A DNA stretch of 26,462 nt from Chara braunii (Eukaryota; Streptophyta; Charophyceae; Charales; Characeae). Location of the stretch: contig BFEA01000327.1 of assembly GCA_003427395.1 (NCBI GenBank), positions 1,711,600 through 1,738,061 of the forward strand, written 5' to 3'. The translations under genes were made by a program, and so were the position numbers. The notes below the pieces were generated by a model. The model was not told the origin of the DNA. It was given only the letters and a program-made list of their open reading frames with translations, and did not search any database. Positions 19,503 to 26,462 of this stretch are shown piece by piece (positions within the stretch are counted from its first letter, which is position 1; each line of letters begins with the position of its first letter).

Positions 19503-19977
19503 GAAGTTGATGGACGCGGATTTGCTGTTTCTTTTTTCTTTTCTCCCTCTTTTCCTTTGTATACAAATTTTGATCTCGGCTTAAGGCGATTTGCCCGTTT
19601 TCTTTTGTTTTTCGGAATCTTCAAGTTGACTTGGTTTCGGCCCACACTCGTTTTTGCGATTTCGATCTCGGTTGTTGTGTGTTATGTTGAATGAAGGGAT
19701 GAATGGATGTTACGTCTATTTGCTTTTCCTTGTGCCGGATCCTTGCCTTTGCTTGTCGTCTTGATACACTCATGAGCATAGTAGGAAAATTCGTGTAATC
19801 CTCACTATTGTTGTTTGTCCTTTTTGATCTACTGTTGTTGCTGCAAATGTATAGTAGCACCTTGCATATTCAGGAATGATTGCGTCTGGATCATCGAGTG
19901 ATTAGGTGATTGGGTAGCTATTTGTCCAGAAACAAGCGAATACCTCGCGGGGATGCGTCTAAGCACGATCTGATCTG
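19501..19977. other. Non-coding; diverged partner of 17.2-17.6 kb
   Basis: No gene is seen. It has the collinear anchors described for 17216-17670, each lying to the right of a (GA)n tract in both places. Confidence 0.4.
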
Positions 19978-20132
19978 CGCACTTACACGTGTTCACACGC
20001 GTCGAGCGTAACCACCCACGCATGAAAGGGCTAACGATTGTGGGGATATTGACTGATTGGACTCGGATGTGTTCGTTCGCCATTCTACGTCTGCAACGAA
20101 GCGATCATCCCGTGTGAACACGTGTAAGTGCG
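19978..20132. repeat. Perfect 22-bp inverted repeat, 111-bp loop
   Basis: The left arm is 19978-19999 (CGCACTTACACGTGTTCACACG) described by its ends CGCACTTACA...TTCACACG; the right arm is 20111-20132 and is its exact reverse complement. Each arm contains the palindrome ACACGTGT with the core CACGTG. A looser relative (CTACACGCACTCACACGCG) lies at about 20150-20168. It may be a tiny MITE-like element or a paired protein-binding site. Confidence 0.75.
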
Positions 20133-21670
20133 ATCCAGTTCGCGCAGCCTACACGCACTCACACGCGGTGATCACAATCATCGAATATCGGGACAGACAC
20201 ATAATTTCTGAACCCCTGGCTTCGTTGTTATCTCTACTAATTTCCCTCCTATTTGTCTTTTCCTCCCGTACCACCAACTTACGGTGGTACCGTGGAATTC
20301 CATTGCGGAGTATTGGCCCCACACGCCTTGCGGAAATTGTCGGCGTCGCGGCAGTCGACAAGCCCCGGAAACCAGAGGGCCTAACCCAAACACGCGACGA
20401 CAGACGCCACGTGGCTGCCCCCAAAGGCCCGACTCATCGGAATCACAACCATTCCAGGCAGATCTCGCCCTCAACCGCTGCCCCCAAAACAGGCGAAGCG
20501 GACGGCCTTGAAAGCACCACGCATGCCATCTGCCTTATGCTGCACGACATAAACGCCAACAGACCAGAAGGAACTTGCCCTTAGCCTTATTGCATCCGTG
20601 CCCCCTAGAACCTTGCCACAGGAGATCCCAGTTCTTACCTGGGACTCCACCCCCACTTTCCCAAAAATCCTTGGCATACCCCTTCTCGCACTTCCAGGCC
20701 CACATCCCACTCTGATTTGGCAATCGCGCTGGGCGTGAGGTTTGGGCATGGACCCTTCAAAACACGATGTCGGCCTACTCCTATTGGGTACCCGTCTCCG
20801 ATGGCAAGGAGGGGGCTTATGACCCTCCACGGGGGGTGATAAGCCTTCTACCAATGTGGCCGTGGGTTGCCCCTCTTTAGGGGTCCCACTGCGTAATGCT
20901 CAGCTGGACAGGTCAGCCACAGGGTGATACACGAAGAGTCGGGCCAATCCAGACCACCGAGCTGCAATCGGGGTTCGAAAATGAGCCGTTCGCACTCCTT
21001 CCCGCGAACTGACGAAGGGTCCAAAAAGGAAGCGGACTCTTAAAGAACAACTAATAAAATTAGCAAGAATAATAATAATAGAACTAAGAAAGGAAGGGAA
21101 TTATAATGCCGCCGCGGCCAGAAGTCGCTAGATCATCCCTAACTAAGGCGAGGGCCAAGATCAACACGCAGATCTGACACACGACTTCCTTTCGCTTTTA
21201 AATTTTCCTTCCTTTTTCTTTCTTTAACTCTTTTCTATTCGACTGTGACCGTCACCATTGTACCTTTTCCAGGACGCGACTATGAGGACCTGACGTACGA
21301 TTGAGAAATTCGAGCCGACTATTGCTATCCCATCCCTACACTCAGCCCAGATTAGGACCATTAAGGCCCGACGCGCGGCAGAGTAGATCATGCTACCCCC
21401 TTTTTTGTCGTGCGGGCAAAATCCAACGATCGCTTCATCTACAGGTTGATCCGCTGTAGGGCAGAGCATCGAGCTTGTGCAATACCAGGAGCCCAATAGC
21501 GGGGCCTGTCAATTCTGCAAGACCCAGCGGACTGGTACCGAACTTGCAGCAAAGGTATGTAGGCAGGCAGCCCACACGCAGAGGTGAGTGAGCGAGTGCC
21601 TGGTACACAGCGGAGGGCCGGGACACCACACCCTCCGACAACGGTTGCAGAAAACAGTTCGTCACATCTG
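20133..21670. other. No assignable gene
   Basis: Open frames exist on both strands (plus 20057-20584; minus 20178-20474 and 20471-20854), but none has a recognised domain or sound start. A small inverted repeat GTACCACC/GGTGGTAC lies at about 20268-20290. A short AAT-rich stretch lies at about 21055-21085. Confidence 0.4.
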
Positions 21671-22214
21671 GACCCCACAGGAAAAGTGTTGGAAAAGTGA
21701 CGATTATGGGTTCCGTGGAAGGGTTTCAGTTGAAGGGTGTCTGGAAGAGTTTGCCTGCGGAACTATGGGACCCCACTGGAGAGGCTGGAAAAGCCAGTTT
21801 CCACGAGCCTGGAAAGGCTGGAAACTGGAGATGGACCAGATGGCGGTCGCTGATGTCCGTTCGAAGGGGTTTTATTCCTGTTTCGGTTGTCTGCTCGTAG
21901 GCGTGGAGTGACAATGCGCGACAACAGCATGTGTGTCGCCCTGGCCATTAAACCAGGGATCAGATCGGCTCGGACTATGGATGGACCAGCGGGTCGGCGG
22001 CGAGTTTTCAACGAAGGACATGCCGGTCCCCCCTACTCTCTGAGAAGGGCATAAAATTCCGGTGGAAACTCCTCCTGTGACACTTTTCGACCGGAAACCA
22101 ATGTGAAAAGACAAGATCTCGGAATTCCAGCTACCGTTTTCCAGGCTGTGGGGTCCCGGAAAACCTCCCCGCCCTCCCAAAATTGGCTTTCCGGAGGGCC
22201 TGATTTGTCCAGTG

Positions 22215-22492
22215 GAGTTCGAGAAAAGTTTTTCCACACCGGTTTTTCCACGATTTTTCCCTGTGGGGTCCAGACCTAAGTGGAGCGACGTCCAACTGTC
22301 CATGTAGTGGAGCGAGGCCCTTTGTTGACAAGGTTCCGACCAATGCAAAATGAATTCGGATGCACATGAGGTCAGTACATGACTCTTGATGGGAAGTAGA
22401 GGTTATGCTGTCATTTTACATACCAGTGGAGTCCGAGAAAAGTTTTTGAACACTAGTTTTTCCACGATTTTTGCCTGTGGGGTGAGGCCTAA
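22215..22492 (+). repeat. First ~213-bp repeat unit plus partial copy
   Basis: The unit contains GAGAAAAGTTTTTCCACACC, CCTAAGTGGAGCGAC (22275), AGTGGAGCGAGGCCCTTTG (about 22306), GTTCCGACCAATGCAAAATG and CATTTTACATACCAGTG. A partial second copy starts at about 22428 and ends after GAGGCCTAAG at 22488. Related full copies lie at 23080-23500. Confidence 0.75.
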
Positions 22493-23079
22493 GGTGTGGA
22501 CCCCACAGGCCGGCGACCTGGAAAAGTTTGGGCGCCGGGGTGTTTTCCAGACCCCACTAGGTCTCCCACTGGGTCTGGAAACCGGTGTGGAAAGCCAGCC
22601 AGGAAAGGAATTCCAGACCCCACTGCGCTTGGAAAGATGTTGCCGAAATGGTGACAGGGCGTTTCTACGTGGTCCGCGGTCTGGAAATTCGATGCTGATC
22701 GGGTTTCGGCCCCTTTCCAAGGAGGCGGCCAGTTGAGCAGCGGGGGGGGCATGTCCATCAGTTTCCAGACGCGGGCTTCACGGCGTGGACCGTGCACCCT
22801 CGCCGTGGACCGTTCTGTGTACCCGGAGGCCGTTGCGGACATTCGTATTTTCCCGTGGTGTCGCATGGTATTCCCAAGAGGAGTGCGGTACCAGGCCATG
22901 GTCCACAGCACCCGCCTGACTTGCCTTTTCGGGAAACACCCTTCGGCGGTTTCCTATTCGGGTATGCCATGCCTTTTCCAGTGCCGAAACTATCGGTCTG
23001 TGGTGGGGTCCCTTCAAAATTCGTCAAGTTTTTTCCAACCACGGTCGGCCGTTTTTTGTGACCAACACTAGTTTCCAGC

Positions 23080-23500
23080 CGTCGGCCAGTGGGGTCCACC
23101 CCTAAGTGGAGCGACATCCGACTGTCCATTGTTGTATCGTGGACAGTACTGGAGCGATGCCCGTCGTTGACGAGGTTCCGACCAACGCAAAATGAATTCG
23201 GATGCACATGAGGTCAGTACATGACTCTTGATGGGAAGTAGAGGTTGTGCTTTCATTTTACATACCAGTGAAGTCCGAGAAAAGTTTTTCCACACCGGTT
23301 TTTCCACGATTTTTTCCAGTGGGGTCCAGGCCTAAGTGGAGTGACATCTGACTGTCCATTGTTGTATAGTGGACAATAGCGGAGCGAGGCCCTTTGTTGA
23401 CAAGGTTCCGACCAATGCAAAATGAATTCGGACGCACATGAGGTCAGTACATGCCTCTTGATGGGAAGTAGAGGTGGTGCTTTCATTTTACACACCTTTC
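23080..23500 (+). repeat. Two further ~230-bp repeat units in tandem
   Basis: CCTAAGTGGAG starts at 23101 and 23331, a period of 230. Each unit has the same order of segments as the copy at 22215. Each also carries a hairpin-like CTGTCCA...TGGACA (about 23122-23146 and 23352-23375), partly deleted in the first copy. The unit is not divisible by three, so the minus-strand frames across it are not coding. Confidence 0.8.
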
Positions 23501-23604
23501 TAATTACAGGCACCACATGCATGCAGGCCTTTCACGACAAGGAAGTCTGTGGGGCGATCGCAAATGACATGTACCAGAGACACGAATTAGGGGTGGGACC
23601 CCAC

Positions 23605-24132
23605 CGCCCAGCCACTTTTCCAGCAATCTGGCGGTGTTTTTTTCCAAGATTTGGACCACTTCTGCCATTTTGTTCATCATCCGACTTTGAGCGGGGCAGG
23701 TGTGGACCTGCGGGGTGGTCGTTCAGCCGGAGGCTCCAATGGGTCGTGCCTGGCGGACATCATGTGGCCCTGCGTGGTCTTCCAACTTCGAAAAACACAC
23801 TAGGATGCCCCCCCCCTACCCCCTGCGTTTGCCACAAATTTCCGGCAGATTTGCGGAATGTGGACAATTTCCAGCAGGAATTGGACGTGGAAAGTCCTTC
23901 GTCGCTTTTCTGTGACGCGCAACCTCACGCCCTGCGCTGTTTTTCGTTCGGAATGCTAAAGGTGCGGAAAGGAGGCCCCGAAAAACAGCAAGATGGGGTG
24001 TGCCAAGGATTTTTGGAAGATTGAGTATGGGGACATAGACATAATTGAAATCCCCAATGTTGGTCTGATGAAGTGAGAGATCTGGCGGGTTTTGGCGCGC
24101 GAGGCATTCGTGACGCGGGGGAAGTTTTAAAT
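23605..24132. other. Non-coding stretch, no gene seen
   Basis: A plus frame 23422-24024 crosses it, but it starts inside the repeat above and shows no domain. TTTCC words continue here at lower density. Confidence 0.45.
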
Positions 24133-24675
24133 TCAATCCAGAAAGTATTGTCGGACTTCCCACCGGGCCACGGCTCGACGTTTGGAGTGGAAGGGAGCGG
24201 GCACGTGTTTAGTATCCCGTTTTCGCACTAGCTCCCGATGCCGCACATCACACAATTCTGAATCCGACGTGGATGGTCTCAATCGCGTGGCCCTTTCCTT
24301 GTGCTCGTCCTTGTTCCGCATTCGGTAATGGAACCCCTTCGACTGGTAGTGATCGAGACGTTGGCAATCACTACACAAGGTGTTAGGCCAATGGGGTGCC
24401 ACCGCCGACCACGGGATGACGATCACCTCGTTAAAGGGTAGGAGTAGCGAGTACGGCGGAAAGTGTGTATCCACAATGACAAACCCAGCGCCTACGAACC
24501 CAGAACACCGATTTTCAGGAGGGAAATAATACTGCCCACCGATCTTTGCGACAGCTTCTCGTATATCCCACTCACAGATGCGCGTCCCATCCTGGTTATA
24601 GGGGAAGGGGCGGAGAGGGGATACGAGAGGCTGACGCCTAGTCGGGTTGAGCCCGTTAGTCCACATGGCAAACAA
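24133..24675 (-). CDS. Uninterrupted ORF, unknown protein with CxxC
   Basis: The minus frame runs 24675-24133, 180 codons; a TGA lies immediately upstream, and the first ATG is at 24664-24666, giving about 177 residues. Recognisable stretches are GTRICEWDIREAVAKIGGQY, FPPENRCSGFVGAGFVIVDT, HFPPYSLLLPFNEVIVIPW, then NTLCSDCQRLDHYQSKGFHY, and a basic C-terminal third (MRNKDEHKERATRLRPS, VRKRDTKH). CSDC followed by His could be half of a zinc-binding site, but a complete C2H2 or CCHC pattern is not seen. Amino-acid makeup is even and protein-like, unlike most frames here. A TATA-like site sits about 1 kb upstream on the same strand, so this may be the first ORF of another retroelement or an exon. 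Function unknown. Confidence 0.5.
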   Translation of the reverse strand: MFAMWTNGLNPTRRQPLVSPLRPFPYNQDGTRICEWDIREAVAKIGGQYYFPPENRCSGFVGAGFVIVDTHFPPYSLLLPFNEVIVIPWSAVAPHWPNTLCSDCQRLDHYQSKGFHYRMRNKDEHKERATRLRPSTSDSELCDVRHRELVRKRDTKHVPAPFHSKRRAVARWEVRQYFLD

Positions 24676-26462
24676 TCAAGAATAATTTAACCATTCATCG
24701 CGTGCATGTGATCCTAGCAATCCAATCGGAAAGGCCAGATATGAGAAACAGAGGGTTCGGAGAAAGAGAAAGAAAAACTCATGTGTGGCGAGGCGCGGCC
24801 GCTATTTTGTGCTTCATCGTGCATGGCGAAGATCGCCTATGTACTCGTAACATTTCTTCGACAATCACACATCAAAGCATTCTTGCATTTCCAAATCCCA
24901 ACAACATTGCCCCTGCCATCGACTCGTCCTAATCAAGATGAGTTTCGTACCCGTTCATTCGTGCATGCATTTACTGTGGAAGGTGCGAAAATGACAATCA
25001 TGCAATTTCCCAACAACGTGGCGCCAAGGGAAGAATCCTTAGTGGTTGATACACGTGCATCCACCGTTCACAAGACAAAACCCACTAGATCGGGGGACTA
25101 CCCAGAAAACTAATGGAAGAGTTCCAGAAGAAATCATTCCGACACAGTCATCATACTCATTCCATCACACGCTAACTTTTGACTCATTACGTAGAACCAT
25201 CCACATCAAGGAAGGAAGAGAAGGAGGAAGGCGACAGAGACAGTCAGGGATATCAATATCGGAGGGAGGAGTTACACTGAGATTAGGAGACGAAAAAAAG
25301 GTTCGGCTTTACCGCCTCATAGTCACACCAAAGAATAAATTCGTAACCAAGAGGGCGCACTTGCCATCAAATTCGAACACGGCCCCGGGTCAGTCATCCA
25401 CTCAACTCAGATCACCTGTTTGCATTTTGACACCGACGATCCCGGCCATCGCGCGTCATCCTCCACTACTGCGATCGTCACCCCGCCAACTTAGTCTCGA
25501 CGTGGCTTGCCTGGATCCCACTATCCGTCGTGGCGATCTAGCGCACCGCCCGCCAATCTACAGTCAGCTCGTCAGGACTTTCCGACTCGCACCATGCACA
25601 TCACCTAGCCACTACTTCCCGGAAGTTGGCCGATGAGTTGAGAGAGAGAGTTTTGCGGGGGCGCCAACGTAATTTATAGTTGCGAGAAAGCCTCAGAAGG
25701 GAGGGAGATGCGGAGAAGGGCGAAGGGTGAGGCAGAGGAGGACACAGGAGAGTTTGCGAGTGGCCGCCCATCGAAAGCCATGTTGATCTCTCCTAACTAC
25801 ACCTCAGCCAATCAGAATTGTCATGTAGTAAGAACTTACACGGCGCTTCTCCTTGGTTAGATGGGGAGAGAGGATCAACTGTGTTTTCGAGCGCGGATCT
25901 GAGAGCGGGAAGAAGAGGAGCGCGAAGGATAGCACGAAACGGGTCCACGATCCGGGTGATCAAGAAAGAGAAAAAGAGCGCGCACCGAGAGCAGGAGGGA
26001 AAAACAGTTACAGGGGGAGGGAGCGAGAAAGCATGCGCGCGCGAAAAAAAGGAAGTGAGAGGAGTGCAGGGAGGAAGGAGAAGGGAGCGTGCTTGCATGG
26101 CGCCGGTCGGCGAGAGGGAAATGGGCACCAAGACAGTTGCAGTTTTTCTCAATCCTATGCTAATTTGAAAATTGAAAGTACCATATCCGCGCGCAAAACA
26201 GGCGCGGGAACATCTTCCGTCCATCCATATTCCTACATGAATTCCCAGAGCTTTCAAGGTCGGGGCCGAGAACATTCGCACGTGGAAGGTCGCGCGGCAT
26301 TCCGATAATTCCGGGATTTCTAACTGTCGAGCCAAATTCCAAGCGCACTCACTAAGGCGCGCGAAATTCCCATGCATTTTCAAAACAACAAAAAAAAGAA
26401 AAATAAACTGAAAGATTCTCGCACGGTTCCTTTAATCGGCCACAGATAGAGGGGGGGGGGGG
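24676..26462. other. Non-coding; possible LTR or promoter DNA
   Basis: The minus frame 25793-26383 (196 codons) is rich in Ser/Pro/Leu because the plus strand is purine-rich at 25870-26110; no domain is seen. Composition and the TATA-like site at 25671 suggest a promoter or LTR for the ORF at 24133-24675, but no matching second LTR is present. The window ends in a run of 12 G (26451-26462). Confidence 0.4.
25671..25678 (-). promoter_or_regulatory. TATA-like site TATAAATT, minus strand
   Basis: TATAAATT on the minus strand is followed about 25 bases later by CTCTCTCTCTC. It has the same layout as the sites at 5245 (minus) and 16877 (plus), and points toward the ORF at 24133-24675. Confidence 0.3.

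Larger units (their letters stand above)
21671..23604. repeat. Field of GTGGGGTC motifs in both orientations
   Basis: The exact 8-mer occurs 11 times in 1.93 kb: as GACCCCAC at 21671, 21769, 22499, 22550, 22616 and 23597, and as GTGGGGTC at 22148, 22263, 23003, 23089 and 23319. A near copy (GTGGGGTG) lies near 22477. In one orientation the flanks are usually CC(A/T) before and C(A/C) or TGGAA after, and TTTCC/GGAAA words are dense around it. I noticed no exact copy elsewhere in the window. No gene is seen in this stretch. Confidence 0.75.

Noticed and set aside
19315-19645. Frames with alternating Ser-Leu and Arg-Glu
   Set aside because: Translations of the (CT)n/(GA)n run, including the N.
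20057-20584. 175-codon plus frame
   Set aside because: It starts within the loop of the 22-bp inverted repeat and has no recognised domain; minus frames in the same place are equally open.
23422-24024. 200-codon plus frame
   Set aside because: It begins inside a 230-bp repeat unit; no domain seen.
25793-26383. 196-codon minus frame
   Set aside because: Opposite a purine-rich tract, rich in Ser/Pro/Leu, no domain; probably promoter or LTR DNA.

Overview
The window looks like repeat-rich nuclear DNA of a eukaryote. It has no operon-like gene packing, it carries remnants of Ty3/gypsy-type LTR retrotransposons in both orientations, and it holds long (GA)n/(CT)n microsatellites, minisatellites, foldback DNA and at least one segment with splice-site-like borders. 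The style of the retroelement proteins (integrase tails rich in Ser and acidic residues, an acidic Trp/Tyr-rich companion ORF) reminds me of a large charophyte algal genome such as Chara. That is recognition only, not a tested assignment. No intact host gene, rRNA, tRNA or CRISPR array was found.

Layout. 1-5.2 kb: mostly non-coding, with a 70-bp minisatellite whose first arm is flipped (787-1171), one possible ankyrin-repeat exon (2444-2539) and a 54/57-bp codon-sized minisatellite (2841-3140). 5.2-11.7 kb, minus strand: a decayed Ty3/gypsy element read right to left as gag CCHC knuckle, aspartic protease, reverse transcriptase, RNase H, then an integrase missing most of its catalytic core. 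It is followed by a long decayed ORF of unknown function in the position where some elements carry a third, env-position ORF. 11.7-13.3 kb: no gene seen. 13.3-16.15 kb, plus strand: a related but diverged element. It has an acidic ORF remnant, a 275-bp tandem duplication across the integrase, an integrase C-terminal domain, and a second acidic ORF with one in-frame stop.

16.15-20.15 kb: non-coding DNA with a promoter-like TATA site, a (GA)n tract, a 1.03-kb palindrome made of two inverted foldback units, a (CT)n-N-(GA)n microsatellite that may be an assembly join, and a perfect 22-bp inverted repeat. 21.67-23.60 kb: an unusual field in which the 8-mer GTGGGGTC occurs 11 times in both orientations, overlapping three roughly 230-bp repeats. 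These repeats share the motif TGGAGCGA with the palindrome. 24.13-24.68 kb, minus strand: an unbroken ORF of unknown function. The remainder is non-coding and ends in a run of G.

The retroelement pieces are too broken to work together: stops, frameshifts, a lost integrase core and a changed RNase H catalytic residue. The parts least explained by known families are the foldback palindrome with its dispersed TGGAGCGA relatives, the GTGGGGTC field, and the unknown ORF behind integrase.
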